Below, piece after piece: positions 17,926 to 26,410 of a stretch of DNA of 64,000 nucleotides (positions within the stretch are counted from its first letter, which is position 1; each line of letters starts with the position of its first letter). A program made the position numbers and the translations under genes. The notes under the pieces were generated by a model. It worked only from the letters and a program-made list of their open reading frames with translations, was not told where the DNA came from and did not search any database. The DNA lies in NCBI RefSeq assembly GCF_019711655.1, contig NZ_JAIGNU010000001.1, forward strand, positions 1 to 64,000, read 5' to 3'. This DNA is from Qipengyuania mesophila (lineage in GTDB: Bacteria > Pseudomonadota > Alphaproteobacteria > Sphingomonadales > Sphingomonadaceae).

Positions 17926-19152
17926 TCAGACAAGCATTTCGGCTGCGGGGCCCTGTCCCAGAAAGGCACTGGGCGACGCGCTGGCGCCATAGGCCCCGGC
18001 GCAGAAGACCGCGACCAGATCGCCCACTTCGGCATGCGGCAGCAGTGCCTTGTCGGCCAGCCGGTCGAGCGGGGTGCACAGGCAGCCGACGACATTGACC
18101 TCTTCCTCGCCTTCCGCGTCAAAGCGGCTGGCGATGGCGACGGGATAATTGCGCCGCACCACGGTGCCGAAATTGCCCGAGGCGGCGAGTTGGTGGTGCA
18201 GGCCCCCGTCGGTGACGAGATAGGTCTCGCCGTAGCTGACTTTCCTATCGACGATCCGGGTGAGATAGACCCCCGCCTCGCCGACGAGATAGCGCCCGAG
18301 TTCGATGAAGAGTTCGGCGTCGGCCAGTGTACCGGGAAGGTCGGAGAAGCGATCTTCGAGGGCGGTGCCGACCGCGGCGATATCGAGCGGGGCGTCGCCG
18401 GGGAAATAGGGAATGCCGAAGCCGCCCCCCATGTTGAGCTTGGGCAGCACCACAGCCGCCTCGCGCGCGAGGCGATCGGCGCAGTCGAGGACCTTGGCCT
18501 GCATGTCGATCACCGCCTCGGCCGAAAGCGCCTGGCTGCCGGTGAAGATATGCAACCCGCGGAACTCGGCGCCCGCCTCGACGATGCGCCGGATCAACGT
18601 CGGCACCCGCTCGGCATCGACGCCGAAGGGCTTGGCGCCGCCGCCCATCTTCATCCCCGAGCCCTTGAGTTCGAAATCGGGATTGACGCGGACGGCGAGG
18701 CGCGGTCGAATTCCGAGACGCTCACCGATAGCGAATGCACGCTCCGCCTCGGTCTCGCTTTCTAGGTTAAGCGTGACTCCAGCAGCGATCGCCGCCTCGA
18801 TTTCCTCCTCGCGCTTGCCCGGCCCTGCGAAGCTCACCCGCGCAAGGTCGAAACCGCTCGCGCGGACCATCTCCAATTCACCGCCCGAGGCGATGTCGAG
18901 TCCGTCCGCAAGGTTGGAAACGAATTTCAAAAGTGGGGCAAAGCTGTTGGCTTTAATCGCATAATTGATCTTGAGCCGGTCCGGCATGGCTTCCCTTAGC
19001 GCAGCGAACCGCCGGGCGATCAGATCCTGCGAGTAGACGAACAGCGGGGTGCGCCCCGCCTGCTCGACCCAGTGGCTCGCAGGCCTGCCACCGATCGCCA
19101 GCTCGCCATCGATCGCTTCGAAGCCCTGGGGAATGGGACCGAGCGGCTTCAT
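17926..19152 (-). CDS. Pyridoxal-dependent decarboxylase, exosortase A system-associated
   Basis: A 408-residue fold-type III PLP enzyme of the ornithine/diaminopimelate decarboxylase family. The PLP lysine is Lys67 (NYAIKANS), the phosphate-binding glycines are in LNMGGGFGIPYFPGD, and a catalytic-type cysteine occurs in VVGCLCTPLDRLADK near residue 354. The start is the ATG at 19152 in an ATGA overlap with the ligase stop; the frame continues upstream but inside the ligase gene. It probably decarboxylates an amino acid, perhaps carrier-bound, for the XrtA pathway. The substrate is unknown. Confidence 0.9.
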   Translation of the reverse strand: MKPLGPIPQGFEAIDGELAIGGRPASHWVEQAGRTPLFVYSQDLIARRFAALREAMPDRLKINYAIKANSFAPLLKFVSNLADGLDIASGGELEMVRASGFDLARVSFAGPGKREEEIEAAIAAGVTLNLESETEAERAFAIGERLGIRPRLAVRVNPDFELKGSGMKMGGGAKPFGVDAERVPTLIRRIVEAGAEFRGLHIFTGSQALSAEAVIDMQAKVLDCADRLAREAAVVLPKLNMGGGFGIPYFPGDAPLDIAAVGTALEDRFSDLPGTLADAELFIELGRYLVGEAGVYLTRIVDRKVSYGETYLVTDGGLHHQLAASGNFGTVVRRNYPVAIASRFDAEGEEEVNVVGCLCTPLDRLADKALLPHAEVGDLVAVFCAGAYGASASPSAFLGQGPAAEMLV

Positions 19153-20663
19153 GCGCCAATCTCCGCGGCTATCGCCGTCCGGTCGAGCTTGCCATTGGGA
19201 TTGAGCGGGAGGCTTTCGCGCCAGTGGATGACATGCGGTTGCATGAAGTTGGGCAGCTCCTTCTGCAGGGCCTTGGGGAGCGCTGCCTCGGCGTCGATCG
19301 CGCTGGCACTGGGACGCACCACGAGGTGGATTGCGTGCCCGAGCTGCTCGTCCTTCACACCCAGCGCGACGGCCTCGGCAACCAGCCCGGTGCCGAGCGC
19401 CGCGCTTTCGATCTCCTGCGGGCTGATGCGGTTGCCGGCGCTCTTGATCATCGCGTCGCGGCGGCCGACGAAATAAAGCAGGCCGTCCTCGTCGCGCATG
19501 ACCCGGTCGCCCGACCAGACCGCGGTGCCCCCATGTTCGGACATCGCCGGCGCGGGCTTGAACCGCTCCCCAGTGCGCTCGGCATCCTGCCAGTACCCTT
19601 GCGCCACCAGCGGCCCGCAATGGACCAGCTCGCCCTCCTGTCCCGCCGTTGCGAGCGATCCGTCGTCGGCGATGACGAGGATTTCGGCAAAGGGAATGGC
19701 CTTGCCCATCGAGGTCGGGTGCGTATCGACGAGCGCCGGGTCGAGAAAAGTCGACCGAAACGCTTCTGTCAGCCCATACATCGGGAAAAGCTTCGTTTCC
19801 GGAAACTTGGTACGCAAATCTCGCACCAGATCGATAGTCAGTGCACCGCCCGAATTGGTCATGCGCCGCAAGCTCGCGACCGCCTCGTCCGGCCAGTCCA
19901 GCCCTGTCAGTTGCACCCATAGCGGGGGCACCGCCGCGAGCGTGGTCACGCCATGACTTGCGCAGGCCTTGGCTACGTCGCGCGGGAAGAGGAAATCGAG
20001 CGGGACAACGCTGCCCCCCGCATACCAAGTAGAGAGCAGCTGGTTCTGGCCGTAGTCGAAGCTCAGCGGCAGTACCGCCAGCGTGACGTCGTCCTCCTCC
20101 AGCCCGAGATAGTTCGCCACGCTGACCGCGCCGAGCCACATGTTCGCATGGCTCAGCATGACGCCCTTGGGCTTGCCGGTCGAACCGCTGGTATAGAGGA
20201 TCGCCGCCAGTTCTTCGGGATCGTGGTCGGAGAGGCCGAGCGTCGCGCCTTCGGCCTCCGCTTGCGCCAGAACCTCGGCTTCGTCGAGGATCTCGCATTG
20301 CGATGGTACATCGCCCTCTTCGAGCGAGGCTATACGCGCCTTGGTACCCATCAGCAGCGCCGCGCCGCTGTCGGCAAGGATATGCGCCACCTGGGCACGC
20401 TTAAGCAGCGGGTTGATCGGCACATGGACCAGCCCGGCCCGTGCCGCAGCGAGCGGCAGCAGGCAGGTCAGCTCTCCCTTGGCCGCCCAGCTCGCCACGC
20501 GCACGCCCTTCCCCGCCTTCGTCGCCAGCCATCCGGCGAGCAGGGCGACACGTTTCCTCAACTCCTCGAAGCTAAGCGTGCGGTCGCGCAGCACAAGCGC
20601 AGGCGCCTGTGCACGTCCGCGCTCGGCCAGTTGATCGAGCGGTTGGGGCGTGGGATCAGGCAT
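19149..20663 (-). CDS. Acyl-CoA ligase (AMP-forming), exosortase A system-associated
   Basis: A 504-residue ANL-superfamily adenylating enzyme. The AMP-binding P-loop is ILYTSGSTGKPKGV (about residue 155), the A5-type motif is MYGLTEAF, and the catalytic C-terminal lysine lies in NPNGKLDRTAI near residue 490. It would activate a carboxylic or amino acid and load it onto CoA or, given the neighbouring carrier-protein gene, onto a phosphopantetheine arm. It shares ATGA with the decarboxylase and diverges from the GNAT gene across only about 26 bases. Confidence 0.9.
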   Translation of the reverse strand: MPDPTPQPLDQLAERGRAQAPALVLRDRTLSFEELRKRVALLAGWLATKAGKGVRVASWAAKGELTCLLPLAAARAGLVHVPINPLLKRAQVAHILADSGAALLMGTKARIASLEEGDVPSQCEILDEAEVLAQAEAEGATLGLSDHDPEELAAILYTSGSTGKPKGVMLSHANMWLGAVSVANYLGLEEDDVTLAVLPLSFDYGQNQLLSTWYAGGSVVPLDFLFPRDVAKACASHGVTTLAAVPPLWVQLTGLDWPDEAVASLRRMTNSGGALTIDLVRDLRTKFPETKLFPMYGLTEAFRSTFLDPALVDTHPTSMGKAIPFAEILVIADDGSLATAGQEGELVHCGPLVAQGYWQDAERTGERFKPAPAMSEHGGTAVWSGDRVMRDEDGLLYFVGRRDAMIKSAGNRISPQEIESAALGTGLVAEAVALGVKDEQLGHAIHLVVRPSASAIDAEAALPKALQKELPNFMQPHVIHWRESLPLNPNGKLDRTAIAAEIGA

Positions 20664-20689
20664 TAACGCTCCTGAGCGAGGAATTCCGG

Positions 20690-21655
20690 GTGGACATCGC
20701 GGTCAGCTATCACGACAGCCTTACCAAACTGCAAGCGCTCGATTGGCCCGCCGAGGGGCCTTTCGACAGGCTCGACTGGTTCGCGCTGCTGGACAAGCCT
20801 CTGATCGCGATGGCCGAAGGGGGCGGCGAGCGTGTCGCGCTGGCCTTGCACGAGACTGACGATGGTCTCGCCAGCCTGACCAACTGGTTCAGCTTCACCT
20901 GGCGCCCGCTGGGCCGGGAACCCCGCCTGCTCACCGCCCTCGCCCGCGACCTGCACCAGCGCACGCACCGCGTCACGCTGTCACCGCTTCCCGACGAGGA
21001 CGGCAGCGCCTCGACGGTCGAGGACGCCTTCCTCGACGCCGGCTGGCTGGTACTGCGCGAGCCCTGCGACGAAAACCACGTACTCCCCGTCGCGGGACGC
21101 AGCTATGCTGACTATTGGGCGACGCGGCCCGGCAAGATGCGCACCACGCTCAAGCGCAAGGCGAAGAAGGTCGAGGTCGAAATCCTGACGCACTTCGACG
21201 AGGCATCATGGCAGGACTATCAGGCAATCTACGCCGAGAGCTGGAAACCGGAGGAAGAGCGCGCCGACATCCTCGAGACCTTCGCCCGCGCCGAAGGCAA
21301 GGCAGGACGCATCCGCATCGGCATCGCTCGCGCGGACGGCGTGCCCGTCGCCGCGCAATTCTGGACCGTCGAAGGTGGTACCGCCTACATCCACAAGCTC
21401 GCCCACACCGAAGCCGCCAAGCCACTCTCGGCGGGCACCACGCTCAGCGCCGCGCTGTTCGAACATGTCATCGATACCGATGGCGTCGAGCTGGTCGATT
21501 TCGGCACCGGCGGCGATGCGTACAAGCGCGACTGGATGGAGGTTAACCGGCCGCGCTATCGCCTGACCTGCTTCGACTGGCGTAAGCCGCACGCATGGCC
21601 CGCTCTCGCCAAGGCCATGGTACGCCGTCTTGCACCGCACAAACGGCCCAGCTAA
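20690..21655 (+). CDS. GNAT/FemAB-like acyltransferase of the XrtA locus
   Basis: A 321-residue protein of the CelD/FemAB acetyltransferase type. Seen features are the SYADYWATRPGKMRTTLKRK segment, the RIGIARADGVPVAAQFW strand pair and LVDFGTGGDAYKRDWM near the C-terminus, as in other exosortase-cluster FemAB relatives. I place the start at GTG 20690 (VDIAVSYHD) because a GAGG ribosome-binding site lies eight bases upstream; no ATG is available. It heads the plus-strand arm with the acyl carrier protein and hydrolases. Transfer of an ACP-bound acyl group is a reasonable inference but is not shown. Confidence 0.78.
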   Translation: MDIAVSYHDSLTKLQALDWPAEGPFDRLDWFALLDKPLIAMAEGGGERVALALHETDDGLASLTNWFSFTWRPLGREPRLLTALARDLHQRTHRVTLSPLPDEDGSASTVEDAFLDAGWLVLREPCDENHVLPVAGRSYADYWATRPGKMRTTLKRKAKKVEVEILTHFDEASWQDYQAIYAESWKPEEERADILETFARAEGKAGRIRIGIARADGVPVAAQFWTVEGGTAYIHKLAHTEAAKPLSAGTTLSAALFEHVIDTDGVELVDFGTGGDAYKRDWMEVNRPRYRLTCFDWRKPHAWPALAKAMVRRLAPHKRPS

Positions 21656-21689
21656 GGGCATCGCCTTCGAAGCAGGGGAAGCCTCAGGA

Positions 21690-21992
21690 ATGACCGCCGA
21701 AACCGCAAATGCCGCGCCGACCGGGCCGAGCCGCAGCGATATCGACCAGACGCTGCGCGCGATCCTGTGCGACGTGCTCGGGCTCGATCGGAAGCAGGTC
21801 GAAGGCTTCGACGGCGACACCGGCCTTTTCGGTCATCTCCCCGAACTCGATTCCATGGCGGTTGCGGGCCTGCTCACCGAAATGGAAGACCGGCTCGACA
21901 TCGTCATCGAAGACGAGGACGTCGATGGCGAGATGCTCGAGACCTATGGCGGCCTGCTCGCCTTCGCCGAAGCCAAGGTCGTCGAGGGATAA
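21690..21992 (+). CDS. Acyl carrier protein of the XrtA locus
   Basis: A 100-residue carrier protein. The phosphopantetheine attachment site is Ser55 in PELDSMAVAGL, with the usual acidic helix II and a long acidic tail (DEDVDGEML). The first 15 residues are a poorly conserved extension. The ATG at 21690 follows an AGGGGA-like ribosome-binding site and is preferred over an upstream in-frame ATG inside the GNAT gene. It probably carries the intermediate acted on by the neighbouring adenylating ligase, decarboxylase, acyltransferase and hydrolases. Confidence 0.9.
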   Translation: MTAETANAAPTGPSRSDIDQTLRAILCDVLGLDRKQVEGFDGDTGLFGHLPELDSMAVAGLLTEMEDRLDIVIEDEDVDGEMLETYGGLLAFAEAKVVEG

Positions 21993-22000
21993 ACCCCGCC

Positions 22001-22681
22001 ATGTACGCATCCTGGCCTTGCCCGCAGCCCGATGGCTCGCCGGGCGAGGAAATGGTGCTGGGCTTCGACAAGGCCCGGCAAAAACGCCTGTTGATAGCCG
22101 CTCCGCTGTTCGATGAAGCCAACAAGTTTCGGCACCAAGCGTTTGAAATCATGCGTCGGCTCGACGCGAAGGGGATAGACAGCTTCCTTCCGGACCTGCC
22201 CGGCTGCAACGAGAGCCTGGCACCGCACAGCGACCAGAGCATCGCGCGCTGGCGGCAGGCGGTCGCTGCCGCCGCGACGCATTTCCGCGCAGACCGTGTC
22301 CTCACCATACGATCGGGGGCATGGCTGGTCCCCGAGGGATGCACCGGCTGGGCCTATGCCCCGGCCAAGCCCACCCAGGTGCTGCGGGCGATGCTTCGCG
22401 CGCGTAGCCTTGCCGCCCGCGAAGCTGGGCGTCGCGAGAGCGCAGATGCCTTGCTCGCCGAGGGACGCGAGCAAGGCCTCGAACTGGCCGGCTGGTCGCT
22501 GGGAGCGGAGCTGGTGTGCGAGCTCGACGAGGGCGCCTTCGCCCTTCCCGAGGGGCTGACCGCGATCGAACAGACCGAGGTCGGCGGCAAACCGCTGTGG
22601 CTGCGCGCGGAAAACGACGTCGACCCCGCGCAGGCCGATGTGCTGGCGACGATCGTAGCCGCGGGAATGGCGGACGCGTGA
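22001..22681 (+). CDS. Divergent exosortase A system-associated hydrolase 2-like protein
   Basis: A 226-residue protein. The N-terminal half follows an alpha/beta-hydrolase plan (LLIAAPLFDEANKFRHQAF, then FLPDLPGCNES) and resembles the XrtA-associated hydrolase 2 family, which sits at this position in related clusters. The nucleophile elbow expected near residue 105 reads LTIRSGAWL and lacks a GxSxG serine, and no clear Asp/His pair follows. It may be catalytically inactive or use a different chemistry. It starts eight bases after the ACP stop and ends in a GTGA overlap with the next gene. Confidence 0.62.
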   Translation: MYASWPCPQPDGSPGEEMVLGFDKARQKRLLIAAPLFDEANKFRHQAFEIMRRLDAKGIDSFLPDLPGCNESLAPHSDQSIARWRQAVAAAATHFRADRVLTIRSGAWLVPEGCTGWAYAPAKPTQVLRAMLRARSLAAREAGRRESADALLAEGREQGLELAGWSLGAELVCELDEGAFALPEGLTAIEQTEVGGKPLWLRAENDVDPAQADVLATIVAAGMADA

Positions 22682-23454
22682 GCAGGCTGCCACTCACCTT
22701 CGAATGCCAAGGCGCACGTTGCGGCGCGACGCTCGACATGGCGCCGGGCAAGACGGGGCTGCTGCTCGTCAGCGGTGGCAACGAGATCCGCGCGGGTGCC
22801 TTCAACGGCCAGGCGCGACTGGCGGCGGAGATTGCGGCGGCGGGCTTCCCCGTGTTCCGCTTCGACCGTCGCGGCATCGGCGACAGCGAGGGCGAGAACC
22901 GCGGCTTCCGCCGCTCGACCAAGGACATCGCCGCCGCACTCCTCGCCTTCCGCGCCATGGCGCCGCAGGTCGACCGGATCGTCGGCTTCGGCAATTGCGA
23001 CGGTGCAAGCGCGCTGATGCTGGCCGGCGGCGCGGGTTGCGACGCGCTGGTGCTGAGCAATCCCTGGACCATCGAGGAAAGCGAAGACGCGACACCACCG
23101 CCCGCTGCCATCCGCGCACGCTATCTCGAAAAACTGAAAAATCCCAAGGAAGTTATCCGCCTTGTCTCAGGCGGTGTCGATCTTGGGAAACTGGCCCGCG
23201 GGCTCCTGCGCGCCTCGCAGCCGCGCACCGCCCCCTCCTCGCTTGCCGAGGAGATGCGGAAGGGCCTTGCCGAATTTCCCGGCGCGACGCGAATCCTCCT
23301 CGCCGAGAGCGACCGGACCGCACAGGTCTTCGCCGAAAGGTGGGACGCGGGCGACACGCGGATCGCGCGCTGCCCGGGCGCCGACCATGCCTATTCGCGT
23401 CCCGAGGCGCGCGACTGGCTGCGCGCGCGGCTGATCGAGGCGCTCGGCGCCTAG
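22678..23454 (+). CDS. Exosortase A system-associated hydrolase 1
   Basis: A 258-residue alpha/beta hydrolase. The oxyanion region (LLVSGGNEIRAGAF) and the FDRRGIGDSEGE segment are typical. The nucleophile elbow reads GFGNCDGAS, so Cys107 replaces the usual serine, and a likely catalytic histidine lies in PGADHAY near the C-terminus. A Cys-type elbow is, as far as I recall, usual for this XrtA-linked family. It may release or transfer a thioester-bound product from the ACP. GTG start in a GTGA overlap; the TAG stop forms a CTAG palindrome with the opposing gene. Confidence 0.85.
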   Translation: MSRLPLTFECQGARCGATLDMAPGKTGLLLVSGGNEIRAGAFNGQARLAAEIAAAGFPVFRFDRRGIGDSEGENRGFRRSTKDIAAALLAFRAMAPQVDRIVGFGNCDGASALMLAGGAGCDALVLSNPWTIEESEDATPPPAAIRARYLEKLKNPKEVIRLVSGGVDLGKLARGLLRASQPRTAPSSLAEEMRKGLAEFPGATRILLAESDRTAQVFAERWDAGDTRIARCPGADHAYSRPEARDWLRARLIEALGA

Positions 23455-24647
23455 CGGGTGAAATAGCTGGTCAGTTCGACATGGGTCGACCAGCGGAACT
23501 GGCCCACCGGGCGCAGCTTCTCGAGCCGGAAGCCTGAATCTACGAGCACTCTGGCATCGCGTGCCCAGCTGGCCGGATTGCAGCTAACATAGGCGACGCG
23601 CTCCACCCTGCTCGCAGCGATCTGCGCGACCTGCTCGCGGGCGCCGGCACGCGGCGGATCGAGCAGCAGCGCACCGAAGCGGCCCGCCTCGTCGGCCTGG
23701 AGCGGATTGCGGAATAGGTCGCGATGCATCGCCAGCACCGGCACGCCGCGCGCATTGGCGGCAGCCTTGCAGGCGAGATGCGCGTCGCGCGCCGCCTCCA
23801 CCGCCAGCACCTTGCGCGGACCAGCCAGCGCAAAGGCGAAGGTCCCGAGGCCCGAGAACAGGTCCGCCACGGTCGCGGCGTCCGCCAGATAGGCGCGCGC
23901 ATCTTCCACGAGGACGGCCTCGCCGTCGCGCGTGGGCTGGAGGAAGCTCCCGTGCGGGAAAGGCACGGGGATCTGGCCCAGCATGATTGTCAGCGGCTGC
24001 GGTTCCCACACCGTCTCGGGACCATAGCCATGGTCGAGCGAGAGCCGCGCGAGAGCGTGGTCACGGGCGAAATCGAGCAGCGCCTCGGTCGCGGCGAGCC
24101 CCTCCACCGCTATACCCCTGATCGTGCAGTCGACGCCCTGATCGGCCAGCGTCAGCTCGATGTCGACCGCCTGGCGCCCGCCTTGCGCAGCGACGAGCGC
24201 GCGCAGCGGTGCGACCAGCGCGAACAGTTCGGGCGCGAGGATGTGACATGCACGCATGTCGACGATGCGATGGCTTCCGCCCCCGCGAAAGCCCACCACA
24301 GCGCTCTTGCCTGCCTTCATCGCATGCAGCGTGGCACGGCGGCGCGAGTGCGCGGGCGAGAGATGCGTGGGCAACATCTCGCCAGGCTGGAGGCCCTGAC
24401 CCTCGGCGGCATGCGCCACGCGGTCGGTGACGAAGCGACGCAGCGCCGCCTCGTCGGCATGCTGCAACTGACAGCCGCCGCAGATGGGGAAATGCGGGCA
24501 CGGCGGCGTGGCATGGTGCGGCCCGGGGGTCAGCACACCATCGGCGTCGACCATGTCGCCCGGAACCGAGCCCGCGACATGCCGCCCCGATGGTGTGACG
24601 CCATCGCCACGCGCGGCGATGCGGACGATGGTTTCGGTTTCGCTCAC
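23451..24647 (-). CDS. 23S rRNA (uracil-C5)-methyltransferase, RlmD/TrmA family
   Basis: A 398-residue class I SAM-dependent RNA methyltransferase. A TRAM-like N-terminus is followed by an Fe-S cysteine cluster (CPHFPICGGC, near residues 50-60) with a further Cys in ACHILAP. The SAM-binding motif is DLFSGLGTFAFAL, the catalytic cysteine is in YVSCNPASWARD near 355, and the ELTSYFTR ending is normal. It methylates C5 of a uridine in 23S rRNA or another RNA; RlmD, RlmC and TrmA cannot be separated with certainty, and the Fe-S site favours RlmD. The GTG start at 24647 overlaps the nnr stop (GTGA). Confidence 0.87.
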   Translation of the reverse strand: MSETETIVRIAARGDGVTPSGRHVAGSVPGDMVDADGVLTPGPHHATPPCPHFPICGGCQLQHADEAALRRFVTDRVAHAAEGQGLQPGEMLPTHLSPAHSRRRATLHAMKAGKSAVVGFRGGGSHRIVDMRACHILAPELFALVAPLRALVAAQGGRQAVDIELTLADQGVDCTIRGIAVEGLAATEALLDFARDHALARLSLDHGYGPETVWEPQPLTIMLGQIPVPFPHGSFLQPTRDGEAVLVEDARAYLADAATVADLFSGLGTFAFALAGPRKVLAVEAARDAHLACKAAANARGVPVLAMHRDLFRNPLQADEAGRFGALLLDPPRAGAREQVAQIAASRVERVAYVSCNPASWARDARVLVDSGFRLEKLRPVGQFRWSTHVELTSYFTR

Positions 24648-26029
24648 AAGAGTGCCGCCATGGCCGGTTTGACCGCATGCGCAAGCCCGCTTGCGGTGAA
24701 AGCGGGGGATGCCAGTCGCGCGGCCTCGTGATGCAGCCACACACCTTCCTCGCAGGCGCGATGCGGATTGCCATGCACAGCCAGCCGCGAGGCCACGATC
24801 CCCGCGAGCACGTCGCCCGTCCCCGCCACCGAGAGCCAGCTCGATCCGCGCGGAAAAAATGATGTCATGACGTCACTTGCCAGCACCGTGTCGGGACCCT
24901 TGGCGAGCACGGTCATTCCGGTGACGTCATGAAGTCGCCGCGCACGTTCGAGCTTGCTGCCGTCACCAATGCCGAAAACTTCACACAGTTTCTGAAGTTC
25001 ACCCTCGTGCGGCGTCACGCACAATGTACCGGGATCGGCCTGCGCGAGAAGCTCCGGATCGAGCAGGTACAGCGCATCGGCATCGAGCACGCCCGGTTTG
25101 CGACAGGAAAACGCCTGCGCGAGGCGTTCGCGGGCGGAGTCGTCGCGGCCGAGGCCGGGCCCCACCAGCACCGCAGCGATCCGCTCGTCGTCGAGTGTAT
25201 TCGCCAGCTTCCCTTGCTCGATCACCAGATCGGCTGGCGCGCCGAAGTGGTCGTGGTCGCTCAACAGCTTCACATAGCCCACTCCCGCGCGCATCGCCGC
25301 TTCCGCCGCGAGCAGCGGCGCACCCGGCATCGCGCCCGCGACCACTGCTAGCAATCCGCGCCGGTATTTGTGGGCATCGGGCGCGGGGGGCGTCAGCCGC
25401 GGCCGTCGCGATAGCGCTGACCTGGCACCGGAGAGATCGAGCCCTATCGGCACCAGCCGCCGCTCTCCCATGGCCGCCATTGCCGGCATCAACCCATGCG
25501 CCTGCTTCCATGCCCCGAGCGCGAGAGTGAGATCGTAATCGGGCAGCGGACCGAGCACGCTTCCCGTGTCGCTCTCCACCGCGCTCGGGACATCGATTGC
25601 CACCTTGTAACAGTGACTTGACGCCATTTGTTCGAGCAATTCAGCAAACTCGCCCTCGACCTTGCGGGTCAGTCCGTAGCCGAACAGGCAGTCGATCACG
25701 ACCGGCTCGCGCATTGTGGTCGCGGCAAAGACCGCGCCCGAGTAATGCGCGCGAGCCTGTTGCGCGGTCTCGCTGCGCGGTTCCAACGGCGCGATGACCT
25801 GGACCTCGTAACCGCGCCGAATGAGCGTCTCCGCGATGACGTAGCCGTCGCCGCCATTGTTGCCGGGACCGCAAAGCACCGCAACCGGGCGTCCGGCGGC
25901 GACGCGCATGATCCATTGCGCCGCCCCCTCGCCCGCACGTTGCATCAGCTCCCATTCGCTGACCCCTGCCTCCATCGCCGCCCGCTCGGTAGCGCGCATC
26001 TGCTCGACGGTGAGGACGGTGTCAGTCAT
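24644..26029 (-). CDS. nnr: Bifunctional NAD(P)H-hydrate epimerase / ADP-dependent dehydratase
   Basis: A 461-residue two-domain repair enzyme. The N-terminal YjeF epimerase domain has GPGNNGGDGYVIAETL (about residues 55-70), and the C-terminal ribokinase-like dehydratase domain has CVTPHEGEL and AGTGDVLAGIVA. It repairs hydrated NADH and NADPH in the cytoplasm. The start MTDTVLTVEQM at 26029 is the normal N-terminus; the long upstream frame is ignored. It overlaps the small lipoprotein upstream by eight bases and the methyltransferase downstream by four. Confidence 0.93.
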   Translation of the reverse strand: MTDTVLTVEQMRATERAAMEAGVSEWELMQRAGEGAAQWIMRVAAGRPVAVLCGPGNNGGDGYVIAETLIRRGYEVQVIAPLEPRSETAQQARAHYSGAVFAATTMREPVVIDCLFGYGLTRKVEGEFAELLEQMASSHCYKVAIDVPSAVESDTGSVLGPLPDYDLTLALGAWKQAHGLMPAMAAMGERRLVPIGLDLSGARSALSRRPRLTPPAPDAHKYRRGLLAVVAGAMPGAPLLAAEAAMRAGVGYVKLLSDHDHFGAPADLVIEQGKLANTLDDERIAAVLVGPGLGRDDSARERLAQAFSCRKPGVLDADALYLLDPELLAQADPGTLCVTPHEGELQKLCEVFGIGDGSKLERARRLHDVTGMTVLAKGPDTVLASDVMTSFFPRGSSWLSVAGTGDVLAGIVASRLAVHGNPHRACEEGVWLHHEAARLASPAFTASGLAHAVKPAMAALL

Positions 26030-26372
26030 CGAGCGGCTCCTTCCAGCGATAGCGATCCGGGCCGATTGCCAGCACCACATCGTCGCCCTCGCGCCAGCTG
26101 CGCGCGCGCTGTGCGCCATCGAATTCGACATAGCCCGCGGGCGTGTCGGCCGGCGCCAGCTTGCGAAAGCCGCCATCGGGATGACGCATGACGAAATAGG
26201 CGCCTTGGCCCTCGCCCACCTCGACCAGGCGGCAATGGCCGGTGAATTCCTCGGCGCCGTCGAGCGCGCAGGCGACCGCCTGCCCTGTGTCGCGCTCGGG
26301 CGCAGGCCCGCAGGCCCCGAGCGCGAGCAGCAAGGCAAGCAGAGAAATGGAGTTGATGCACACCTTCGCCAT
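26022..26372 (-). CDS. Small predicted lipoprotein of unknown function
   Basis: A 116-residue protein I do not recognise. The N-terminus is a lipoprotein signal (ISLLALLLALGAC) with a lipobox cysteine near residue 21. The mature part contains two further cysteines (VACALDG and TGHCRL) and a strand-rich pattern (GAYFVMRHPDGGFRKL). It is read from the ATG at 26372, 39 bases after the ilvD stop, and its end overlaps nnr. An envelope location is inferred from the lipobox; no function is assigned. Confidence 0.68.
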   Translation of the reverse strand: MAKVCINSISLLALLLALGACGPAPERDTGQAVACALDGAEEFTGHCRLVEVGEGQGAYFVMRHPDGGFRKLAPADTPAGYVEFDGAQRARSWREGDDVVLAIGPDRYRWKEPLDD

Positions 26373-26410
26373 CGCCCCGCGCTGCCACGCGCCGCGCGCG
26401 GGGGCAAGCC

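Noticed and set aside
19153..20298. Upstream extension of the decarboxylase frame through the ligase gene
   Set aside because: It is the same strand but a different frame from an intact ligase, with compositionally odd sequence; the ATG at 19152 gives a normal N-terminus for the family.
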